The position numbers and the translations under genes were made by a program. A model generated the notes under the pieces. It did not search any database and was not told where the DNA came from. It was given only the letters and a program-made list of their open reading frames with translations. Below, one piece after another: positions 1-7,000 of a DNA stretch of 16,660 nucleotides. Source of the DNA: Chthoniobacteraceae bacterium (lineage in GTDB: Bacteria; Verrucomicrobiota; Verrucomicrobiia; Chthoniobacterales; Chthoniobacteraceae); NCBI GenBank assembly GCA_947478975.1, contig CANJYI010000013.1:1-16660 (forward strand). The letters are read 5' to 3'. Positions within the stretch are counted from its first letter, which is position 1, and every line of letters starts with the position of its first letter.

Positions 1-112
1 AGCTGGTCGTCTGGTAGATCGGGACGGCGCGGCTGCCTGTGGTGGGGTCGGGACTGTAGCCGGAGTGGAGTTGGCGGGTGGAAAAGCCCAGTTTGCGGGT
101 GGTGTTGGACAT
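1..112 (-). CDS. metY: O-acetylhomoserine sulfhydrylase (MetY/CysD type), N-terminal fragment
   Basis: This is the 5' end of a gene transcribed leftward and cut off by the window start; 37 codons are visible from the ATG at 112-110. The translated N-terminus contains LGFSTRQLHSGYSPDPTTGS followed by RAVPIYQTTS, the highly recognisable start of the PLP-dependent O-acetylhomoserine aminocarboxypropyltransferases. These enzymes make homocysteine from O-acetylhomoserine and sulfide in the cytoplasm (methionine biosynthesis). The related cystathionine gamma-synthase family shares the fold, but the wording 'DPTTGSRAVPIYQTTS' favours MetY. The PLP lysine lies outside the window. Only a weak GAAG ribosome-binding match precedes the ATG. 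The next upstream gene in the same direction ends about 300 bases away, so it probably has its own promoter. Confidence 0.85.
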   Translation of the reverse strand, partial: MSNTTRKLGFSTRQLHSGYSPDPTTGSRAVPIYQTTS

Positions 113-418
113 AGTGTCTTCGGTGATACGCTAAAGAGAGTCAGGCGGGGAAAAAAAAAGGCCTGCGACGGTCGTCTGGGTCCCGGGCAGGGTCGCCGAC
201 CGGACCACAAGCTTGGCCGAAAAAGCAGCGTGCGCCATACTGAAACGATCGGTGGCGCGAGGAAAGTCAGCGGCGTCCGGTGCCGGTGTGCTTTCTGAAG
301 CGGAGCGTGTTGCCCGACTGAAGCAGCAGTTCGCTTCGGGGTTGGTCTTGGAGGAGCTAAGAAGCTGGCAATGGCTAGCCCCTCGAGCAAATGCAGGATC
401 TGGGCGGCAGGGGAAGCC
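113..418. other. Gene-free stretch upstream of metY
   Basis: About 306 bases between the metY start and the stop of the neighbouring nuclease gene. Read on the minus strand toward metY it is GC-rich, has several short self-complementary pieces (for example GGTC-GGC-GACC) and a run of nine T (plus-strand A tract 151-159) about 40 bases before the metY ATG. I could not fold a convincing terminator stem in front of the T run, nor recognise a SAM-I, SAM-II or SAH riboswitch core. A short plus-strand reading frame across it looks like a shadow with no database-like motif. It may hold the metY promoter or leader, but I see no site I can name. Confidence 0.4.
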
Positions 419-1435
419 TCAGAGGACCGAGGCGAAGGACTCCAAGTCCGGACAGGTCAGGGCCGCCCTGTGCAGAGCCTTGAGCCTCTCCGAGTCAGAG
501 ACAGCCGACAGGTTCTCAGCGAGGCCGGCTGGAACCGGGCCAAAGCGCACCTCCAGCACTTCGAGCAGGCCCTCCATTCGACCTTCCTGTCGGCCTTCCT
601 GTCGGCCTTCCTGTCGGCCTTCCTGTCGGCCTTCCTGTCGGCCTTCCTGTCGGCCCTTTTGAAGGCCTTCCTCACGGATACGGTCTGCGAGTGTCATGGC
701 GAGTTCGGTTAAGCTTTCGGAGTGCTGTAGTTTCACCTTCTCATCAAAACCACGTCTGTCAACGTTGGCATTGAGCATGTAACGGAAGAAACGTTCCACC
801 GCTTCGCGGCTCACGCCGGCGATCACGGCGCGGTCCCACACCAGGTTGTGGAGCAGCTCGCCCAACGGTTCGGCTTTGAGGCTCCGCAGGGTCAGGATGC
901 CCTCCGGCGTGCCGTGGATGTCTCCATAGGGCAGGTCCACCAACTCAAGCAGGTGGAACGCGAAGTCTGGCGTGCAGCCCTGCACCGCTTCCCAGCCGCC
1001 CTGCGGGAAGGCGAACAGTTCATGAAAACGAGTGGAGGTCTTCCATCGGTCTTTGTCCTGTGCCAGCACCAGGGGCAGGATGGGCGCGAGCCGTGTTTGA
1101 GGGCCGCCCTCCCTGGCCTGGCGCTTCCAGATGCGCACCATGTAGGAAAGCAGCCGCAGGCCCATGAGCGGGGCCTCACTGCTCTGGTGTTCCCACAGGA
1201 TGTAGAACAGTGCGTCGGAACCGCCGATTTTGGCGGAAAAGAGGAGGTCGGCTTCTGAACCGGCCATCCGGGAGTCGATGAACGAACCGGGCAGCAGGGA
1301 TAGGGATTCCCAGTCGACCAGCGCCGGGAGCGGGCCGCCGAGGTGGTGGCGCAGAAAGGCGGCCGCGTTCCGAGGATCGGAAAAGGTGGCGCGAAAGAGT
1401 TTGTCGTGCGGCTGGTGAACGGGATCGTCCGGCAT
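419..1435 (-). CDS. Rpn family PD-(D/E)XK nuclease / putative transposase (copy A)
   Basis: A 338-aa protein of the Rpn (recombination-promoting nuclease, formerly transposase_31/YhgA-like) family. The N-terminus MPDDPVHQPHDKLFRATFSD and the block EADLLFSAKI followed by ALFYILWEHQSS are typical. The expected PD-(D/E)XK metal-binding residues are present as D63 and E82-x-Q84. The C-terminal third is helical and contains a GRQE tetrapeptide repeated about six times, encoded by a perfect 12-bp tandem repeat. E. coli Rpn proteins are DNA endonucleases that promote RecA-independent recombination; the role here is inferred. ATG at 1435 was chosen because the paralog to its right starts at the same residue and an in-frame TAG lies upstream. 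It sits 120 bases downstream of copy B in the same direction. An internal ATG at 577 just after the repeats could give a 52-aa C-terminal product. Confidence 0.85.
   Translation of the reverse strand: MPDDPVHQPHDKLFRATFSDPRNAAAFLRHHLGGPLPALVDWESLSLLPGSFIDSRMAGSEADLLFSAKIGGSDALFYILWEHQSSEAPLMGLRLLSYMVRIWKRQAREGGPQTRLAPILPLVLAQDKDRWKTSTRFHELFAFPQGGWEAVQGCTPDFAFHLLELVDLPYGDIHGTPEGILTLRSLKAEPLGELLHNLVWDRAVIAGVSREAVERFFRYMLNANVDRRGFDEKVKLQHSESLTELAMTLADRIREEGLQKGRQEGRQEGRQEGRQEGRQEGRQEGRMEGLLEVLEVRFGPVPAGLAENLSAVSDSERLKALHRAALTCPDLESFASVL
582..653 (-). repeat. 12-bp tandem repeat, six perfect units
   Basis: Six identical head-to-tail copies of CCTTCCTGTCGG (plus strand) inside nuclease copy A. 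On the coding strand each unit reads CCGACAGGAAGG and encodes a four-residue step of (GRQE)n. Because the unit is 12 bp, slippage changes protein length in frame. The paralog to the right has only one or two imperfect units at the matching place, so the array has expanded or contracted since the duplication. Each unit also contains AGGAAGG, a Shine-Dalgarno-like string. Confidence 0.95.
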
Positions 1436-1484
1436 GGAAACGCGCGCCCGGCGGAAGAAACCGCAGCCACGCCAAGGAGTGTCG
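1436..1484 (-). repeat. Shared 49-bp leader upstream of nuclease copy A
   Basis: The 49 bases immediately upstream of the copy A start match those upstream of copy B with a single mismatch (1439 against 2516), and weaker similarity continues for about 20 more bases. The block contains a small inverted repeat, GCGG-N6-CCGC. No clear Shine-Dalgarno sequence is visible. In copy B the block is in an open frame with the gene; in copy A an in-frame TAG lies just beyond it. It may be a conserved regulatory leader, a footprint of the gene duplication, or part of a mobile cassette. Confidence 0.7.
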
Positions 1485-1555
1485 TGTCCGGAGGTCTATT
1501 TGGCCGCACACACACGACTCAAAGCGCTCCGTGCCTCCAACTTAGGATTTGCGGC

Positions 1556-2512
1556 TCAGCAAGCCGAGGCGAACGCCTCCAGATCGGCACAAACGGCAGC
1601 ATGCCTCAGAAGCTTTTCAAGCCGTTGCACATCCGAAACCGCGGCTAAAGCTTCCACCAGCCCGGCCGGAACCTCTCCGAAGCGCGCCTCCAGAACATCA
1701 AACAGCGCCTGTCGCCGCGAATGAACTTCGCCTTCTTGGCGGCCTTCCTGACGGAATTGTTCTGCGAGTGTCATGGCGGCTGATGTTAAAACTGCGGAAT
1801 CCTGTGAAAACACCCTCGCTTTAAATGACTCCCTGTCAACATCCGCGTTGAGGACGTACCGAAAAAAACGTTCAACCGCCTCGCGGCTCACGCCGGCGAT
1901 GACAGAGCGGTCCCACACCTCGCTGCGGAGCAGCTCGCCGAGGGGTTCGGCCTTCAAGCTGCGGAGGGTCAGAATGCCCTCGGGCGTGCCTTGGATGTCC
2001 CCGTAGGCCATGTCCGCCAGTTGCAGCAGGCGAAACGAAAAGTCCGGGGTACAGGCGCGGGCCGTTTTTTCGAGCGCCTCCGGAAAGGTGAACAAATCCT
2101 GAAACTCGGGGGAGGTTCTCCAGCGGTCTTTGTCCTGCGCGAGCACCACCGGCAGGATGGGGGAGAGCTTGGCCGGCCGGCCCTGGTTTTTGAGTTGAGC
2201 GTCCCAGATGCGCACCATGTAGGTCAGCAGGCGCAAGGCCATCACCGGCGCCTCGCTGTGCTGGTGTTCCCAAAGGATGTAGACCAAGGCGTCTGAAGGT
2301 CCAACTTTGACCGAGAACAACAGGTCCGCCTCGAACCCCTTCATCTGGTCGTTGATGAAGGAGCCGGGAAGCAGGGCCAGGGAGGCCCAGTCCATGCAGG
2401 ATGCCGCACCGCCACCCAGGTGGTGGCGCAGAAATGCGGCCGCGTTCCGGGGATCAGAAAAGGTCGAGCGAAAGAGTTTGTCGTGCGGTTGGTGCAGGGG
2501 ATCGTCCGGCAT
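1556..2512 (-). CDS. Rpn family PD-(D/E)XK nuclease / putative transposase (copy B)
   Basis: A 318-aa paralog of the neighbouring nuclease, with the same start (MPDDPLHQPHDKLFRSTFSD), the same core (EADLLFSVKV, then ALVYILWEHQHS) and the same predicted catalytic set D63, E82-x-Q84. A central block, GTPEGILTLRSLKAEPLGEL, is almost identical in both. The C-terminus lacks the expanded GRQE array, having one short RQEGRQEGE stretch. The frame is open upstream to 2656, which would add 48 residues, but I start at ATG 2512 because copy A begins at the equivalent methionine and the extension is low-complexity. It is divergent from the secreted-protein operon to its right; the roughly 240 bases between the two starts hold the shared 49-bp leader and no other element I recognise. 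Confidence 0.85.
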   Translation of the reverse strand: MPDDPLHQPHDKLFRSTFSDPRNAAAFLRHHLGGGAASCMDWASLALLPGSFINDQMKGFEADLLFSVKVGPSDALVYILWEHQHSEAPVMALRLLTYMVRIWDAQLKNQGRPAKLSPILPVVLAQDKDRWRTSPEFQDLFTFPEALEKTARACTPDFSFRLLQLADMAYGDIQGTPEGILTLRSLKAEPLGELLRSEVWDRSVIAGVSREAVERFFRYVLNADVDRESFKARVFSQDSAVLTSAAMTLAEQFRQEGRQEGEVHSRRQALFDVLEARFGEVPAGLVEALAAVSDVQRLEKLLRHAAVCADLEAFASAC

Positions 2513-2561
2513 GGAGACGCGCGCCCGGCGGAAGAAACCGCAGCCACGCCAAGGAGTGTCG
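2513..2561 (-). repeat. Shared 49-bp leader upstream of nuclease copy B
   Basis: Partner of the leader found upstream of copy A, matching it at 48 of 49 bases. It lies directly next to the chosen ATG and includes the GCGG-N6-CCGC inverted repeat. Conservation at this level in a stretch that is presumably untranslated exceeds that of several coding parts of the two genes. Confidence 0.7.
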
Positions 2562-2753
2562 CGGCCGGAGGGCGGTTTGGCCGTGCGGACAGCGGCCCGG
2601 GCGGCGGCGGGTGCGCGAATCGCATTTTGATTGCGGATTGGACGTATTGAGGACACTTTTACAGAAGCGACCGCCTAGGCCATGAACAATTTTCCTCAAA
2701 ATCCGTGCAAAGCAGCCTGTGAGGCGAATCCACGGGTTTTCGGGATTGAACCG

Positions 2754-3941
2754 ATGCGGCTTCCCTCCCGCGGGTGCGTTGGCTTTGGGCTGATTTGGGC
2801 GATATTATGTTGGGCTATACCGGCGTTTGCCGCCCCTTCGGTCACCAACGTGAAGTTTGTGCAGCAACCCGGGACGAAACTGGTGTCGGTGACCTACGAT
2901 CTGGCCGGTGGCAATGCCAGTGTGTCCCTGCTGGTATCCAACGACAACGGGGCCACCTACGCCGTGCCCGTGAAATCGGTCACCGGTGCGGTCGGCAGTG
3001 GGGTCACTTCCGGCACGGGCAAACAAATCATCTGGGACGCCGGCACTGATTGGGCCGGGCAGTTCTCCCATCAGGTCAAGGTACGGGTCCGGGCGTGGGA
3101 CCTGAGCTCGGACATCGGCATCACGTTCGCACCGATACCCGGCGGGACGTATCAGATGGGGAACCTCATCGGGGACAGCGATATCACCAATGCAGGGACG
3201 GTGTCTGTGACGTTAAGCCCGTACTACATGGCGGTGAACGACACGACCAAGGCGCAATGGGATGCGGTGCGGACTTGGGCGACAGTCAACGGGTACACTG
3301 ATCTGGCGACAGGCGCAGGGAAGGCGTCCAACCACCCCGTGCAGACGGTCAAATGGTACGACGTGGTGAAGTGGACGAATGCTGCGAGCGAGAAGGAGGG
3401 GTTGACGCCGTGTTACTATGTGTCCGGGAGTGTGGTGCGGACTGGGACGAGCGACTCGGTAACTTGTGACTGGAGCGCGAACGGGTACCGGTTGCCCACG
3501 GAGGCGGAGTGGGAGGTAGCGGCGCGTGGCGGGTTGATTGGAAAGAGGTTTCCCTGGGGGGATACGATTTTGCACAGTCAGGCCAACTACAATGCGAGCT
3601 CGAGTTACGCATACGACTTGAGCGGGGCAGTGAACAATTACCACCCCACATATGCTACTGGAGAGATGCCTTACACGAGTCCAGTGGGTGTGTTTGCCGC
3701 GAACGGGTACGGTTTGAACGATATGGCTGGAAACGTGTTTCAGTGGTGCTGGGATTGGTACGGCACGCCATATTCTGGAGGCAGCGATCCACGGGGCTCC
3801 GCAACCGGCTCGAGCCGAGTCTTGCGGGGGGGCTGGTGGATCTACAACGCGAACGTCTTGCGGAGCGCGTACCGCGGCAGCTACACCCCCTCGACAGCGA
3901 ACAACAGCAGCGGCTTCCGCCTGGCCCGAGGGCGTCTCTAG
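2754..3941 (+). CDS. Secreted FGE-sulfatase (SUMF1/C-type-lectin-fold) protein with variable C-terminus
   Basis: A 395-aa exported protein. From ATG 2754 it begins with a signal peptide (MRLPSRG, then a hydrophobic run ending AIPAFA before APSV). The frame is open back to ATG 2682, but that start would put 24 polar residues before the signal, so 2754 is preferred. Residues about 30-120 form a beta domain (VSVTYDLAGGNASVSLLVSN ... KQIIWDAGTDW) often found before FGE domains. The rest is an FGE-sulfatase domain: FAPIPGGTYQMGN, GYRLPTEAEWEVAARGG, FPWGD, DMAGNVFQWCWDWYG, RVLRGG, GFRLARG. A Cys pair (TPCYYV and VTCDW) may form a disulfide. The catalytic cysteines of true formylglycine-generating enzymes are missing from the C-terminal segment, so a binding or display role is likelier than catalysis. 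The last 40 residues are a candidate DGR variable region. It leads an apparent operon with the giant protein, whose FGE domains are its close relatives. Confidence 0.88.
   Translation: MRLPSRGCVGFGLIWAILCWAIPAFAAPSVTNVKFVQQPGTKLVSVTYDLAGGNASVSLLVSNDNGATYAVPVKSVTGAVGSGVTSGTGKQIIWDAGTDWAGQFSHQVKVRVRAWDLSSDIGITFAPIPGGTYQMGNLIGDSDITNAGTVSVTLSPYYMAVNDTTKAQWDAVRTWATVNGYTDLATGAGKASNHPVQTVKWYDVVKWTNAASEKEGLTPCYYVSGSVVRTGTSDSVTCDWSANGYRLPTEAEWEVAARGGLIGKRFPWGDTILHSQANYNASSSYAYDLSGAVNNYHPTYATGEMPYTSPVGVFAANGYGLNDMAGNVFQWCWDWYGTPYSGGSDPRGSATGSSRVLRGGWWIYNANVLRSAYRGSYTPSTANNSSGFRLARGRL
3816..3938 (+). other. Candidate DGR variable region 1 (C-terminal end of the FGE protein)
   Basis: Runs from the RVLRGG motif to the penultimate part of the gene. 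Between RGG and GFRLARG the residues differ from the two other FGE copies at most positions, while the codons for A, R, A, R, P, S and A in between keep their amino acid. Variable codons are almost all NNC (ATC, TAC, AAC, GTC, GGC, AGC, ACC). The constant codons (GCG, CGG, CGC, CCC) have no adenine, as expected if a template is mutagenised at A. The downstream A-poor segment GGCTTCCGC plus TGGCCCG is shared by all three copies and could act as the initiation-of-mutagenic-homing site. Position at the 3' end of the gene, just before the stop, is the usual DGR layout. Two non-NNC differences (TTG and ACA) show drift or a different template. Confidence 0.7.
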
Positions 3942-3960
3942 CCCGGCAAGGAAAGGAACC

Positions 3961-4062
3961 ATGAGCGAGCGGAGCGAGAGCATTGCGGTGGAGGGAGCAG
4001 CCGTTGGCGGCGGAGCCGGCACCGCCCGGAGGGCGGAGGCTGGGTGGGCGGCGCGTCGTTGA
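3961..4062 (+). CDS. Possible small ORF of 33 codons between FGE protein and giant protein
   Basis: ATG 3961 is preceded by AAGGAAAGGAACC, the best Shine-Dalgarno-like sequence in the operon, at good spacing. The frame ends with TGA at 4060-4062, only 10 bases before the giant gene's ATG, which itself has no visible Shine-Dalgarno; translational coupling is possible. The peptide (MSERSESIAVEG, then Gly/Ala/Arg-rich) has no recognisable motif or membrane segment. Inside it, 4022-4036 is a perfect hairpin, CCGCCC-GGA-GGGCGG. It may instead be untranslated spacer or a structure that follows variable region 1. Confidence 0.25.
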   Translation: MSERSESIAVEGAAVGGGAGTARRAEAGWAARR

Positions 4063-4072
4063 CACTATTTCT

Positions 4073-7000
4073 ATGAAAGCCATGCGCTCTATCCTGTTTC
4101 TGGCCCTTTTCTTCCTATGGGGAGGGCTGGTTGCCCAAGCTGTCATTGTCGATGGGGACTCCGCTGCCGGGACACTGGATTTGCGCGGGGAAAGCAACGT
4201 CACCTTCTCGCAGCGCACCGACGGGTCCAAGCTGGTGGACATCTACTACACGCTCGACGGCGGCACCTCGAGCGTGGCGCTGGGCGTGTCGCTCGATGGC
4301 GGGACGACGTTCACCTCCGTGACGACGCTCACCGGCGATGTGGGCGCGGCGGTTTCAGCAGGCACGGCGAAGCAGATCGTGTGGAACGCCGGCACGGACC
4401 AGCCCGGTACGGGCTATCCCAACGTGAAGATGCGCGTCACGGCGCTGCTGGACGGGGCCGGCGGGAGCTTTGCGCCGATTCCGGGTGGGACGTACTCCAT
4501 GGGGAATCTCTTCGGGGACAGCGATATCACCAACGCGGGGACGGTGAGCGTGACGTTAAGCCCGTACTACATGGCGGTGAACGACACGACCAAGGCGCAA
4601 TGGGATGCGGTGCGGACTTGGGCGACAGCCAACGGGTATACTGATCTGGCGGCAGGCGCTGGGAAGGCGTCCAACCACCCTGTGCAGACGGTGAAGTGGT
4701 ACGACGTGGTGAAGTGGGCGAATGCGGCGAGCGAGAAGGAGGGACTTACACCGTGTTACAAGGTAAGCGGGGCGGTATACCGCACTGGGACCAGTGACGC
4801 GGTGACGTGTGACTGGAGTGCGAACGGATACCGGTTGCCGACGGAGGCGGAGTGGGAGGTGGCGGCACGTGGCGGGTTGAGTGAGAAACGGTTTCCTTGG
4901 GGAGACACGATTTCGCAGAGTCAGGCGAACTACCGGGCGAGTACGGGTTACGCCTATGATTCGAGCGGCTCGGTGAATGACTATCATCCCACGTACAAGA
5001 CCGGGGGAAATCCGTACACGAGTCCAGTGGGTGTGTTTGCCGCGAACGGGTACGGGTTGTACGACATGGCTGGAAATGTAAGGCAATGGTGTTGGGATTG
5101 GTATGGAACGCCTGATGCGGGTGGGACCGACCCCCGGGGGGCAGGCACTGGCTCGCTTCGAGTGTTGCGCGGGGGTAACTGTTACAGCATCGCGTCCGAC
5201 GCGCGGTGCGCGGTCCGCAACGACTTCGCCCCGTCCTACGCGAACGACAACGGCGGCTTCCGCTTGGCCCGGGGGCGGTCCTCCGGCAGCGGGAGCGGGA
5301 CGCTCTCCGGGGGAGGTGTGGTGGACACCACACCTCCGATCGTAAGTGTGCCCGGAGCGGTGAGCGTGAGCGCAACGTCTGGGAGCGGAGCCACTGTGAC
5401 ATTGAGCGGAGCCACCGCAACCGACAACCTCGGGACCCCCACGCTGACCTACGCTCCCGCGAGCGGCAGCACATTCCCCGGCGGGACAACGACCGTGACC
5501 GTGACCGCCAAAGACAGCGTCGGTAATACCGCCACTGGTACGTTTGCCGTCACAGTCTCTCCGTTCATTGTCATTCCGCAGGCGACCAACGTCACCTTCT
5601 CCCAGCGCACCGACGGTTCCAAGCTGGTGGACATCTACTACACGCTCGATGGCGGCACCTCCAGCGTGGCGCTGGGCGTGTCGCTCGATGGCGGGACGAC
5701 GTTCACCTCCGTGAAGACGCTCACCGGCGATGTGGGCGCGGCGGTTTCAGCAGGCACGGCGAAGCACATCATATGGAACGCTGGCACGGACCATCCCAGC
5801 GCGGACTATCCCAACGTGAAGATGCGTGTAACCGCACTGTTGGACGGCGCCGGAGGGACGTTTGCGCCGATACCCGGCGGGACTTACCAGATGGGGAACC
5901 TCATCGGGGATGCGGATATTACGAACGACGCGCCGGTGACTGTAACCCTGAGCCCGTACCACATGGCGGTGCACGACACGACCAAGGCGCAGTGGGACTC
6001 GGTGCGGACATGGGCTGTAGGCAACGGGTATACGGACCTTGCGGTTGGGGCTGGCAAAGCAACGAATCATCCGGTGCAGACAGTAAGCTGGTACGATGTA
6101 GTGAAGTGGGCGAATGCGGCGAGCGAGAAGGAGGGGTTGATCCCGTGTTACCAAGTGTCTGGGAGTGTAGTGCGGACTGGGACGAGCAATGAGGTGACAT
6201 GTGATTGGACCGCCAACGGGTACCGGCTTCCGACGGAGGCGGAGTGGGAGGTGGCCGCGCGTGGCGGATTAAGCGGGAAGCGGTTTCCGTGGGGGGACAC
6301 GATTTCGCAGAGTCAGGCCAACTACAGGGCGAGCACCAGCTACGCGTATGACTTGAGCGGCTCTGTGAACGACTATCATCCGACGTACAAGACCGGGGGA
6401 ACACCGTACACGAGCCCCGTGGGGAGTTTTGCCGCGAACGGGTACGGGTTGTATGATATGGCGGGGAATGTCTTTCAGTGGTGCTGGGATTGGTTGGGAA
6501 CGCCTTATGCGGGTGGGACCGACCCCCGGGGGGCTGCGACCGGCTCGGACCGAGTGTTGCGCGGGGTTGACTGGTACTACTACGCGAACGGCGCGCGGAG
6601 CGCGCACCGCGTCAACGTCTCCCCGTCGCGCGCGGACAGCAGCTTCGGCTTCCGGTTGGCCCGAGGGCAGTCCTCCGGCAGCTGGAGCGGGACGCAGTCC
6701 GTCGGTGGAGCGGTGGACACCACACTGCCGGTGTTAAGTGTGCCCGGAGCGGTGAACGTGACAGCCACGTCAGCGAGCGGAGCCACTTTGACGTTAAGCG
6801 GAGCGAACGCGACGGACAATATGGGTGGCACGCCCACGCTGACCTACGCCCCCGCGAGCGGCAGCACTTTCCCGGTCGGGACGACCACCGTGACCGTGAC
6901 CGCCACTGACAGCGTCGGTAATATCGCGAGCGGCACGTTTACGGTTACCGTAACAGGAACAGTCGGTCTGACTGTGCAGCCTTCACCACTCACCGTTGCA

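Larger units (their letters stand above)
4196..6958 (+). repeat. Tandem duplication of a beta/FGE/HYR module, period 1392 bp
   Basis: Unit 1 (4196-5587) and unit 2 (5588 to about 6958) begin with the same codons (AACGTCACCTTCTC). They stay in register at exactly 1392 bp from there through the variable regions (5159 against 6551); a single extra codon appears only in the second HYR domain. The beta domains are nearly identical in nucleotides. The FGE parts are about 86% identical in protein outside the variable segment by my hand count. The upstream FGE gene is a third relative: 3207-3285 and 4550-4628 are identical over 79 bases. Confidence 0.85.

Noticed and set aside
151..159. A9 tract (T9 toward metY) as a rho-independent terminator or riboswitch expression platform
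   Set aside because: I could not find a stable GC stem ending next to the T run, nor a known SAM or SAH riboswitch core.
582..653. 12-bp repeats as a CRISPR array
   Set aside because: Units are directly adjacent with no spacers and encode an in-frame peptide repeat.
213..662. Plus-strand frame of 149 codons with a repetitive RPSC tail
   Set aside because: Its tail is the antisense reading of the 12-bp repeat in the nuclease gene; no start context or homology supports it.
4059..4064. Perfect TTGACA as a -35 promoter box before the giant gene
   Set aside because: No -10 match lies 16-18 bases downstream, and the spacing would put the transcription start inside the coding region.
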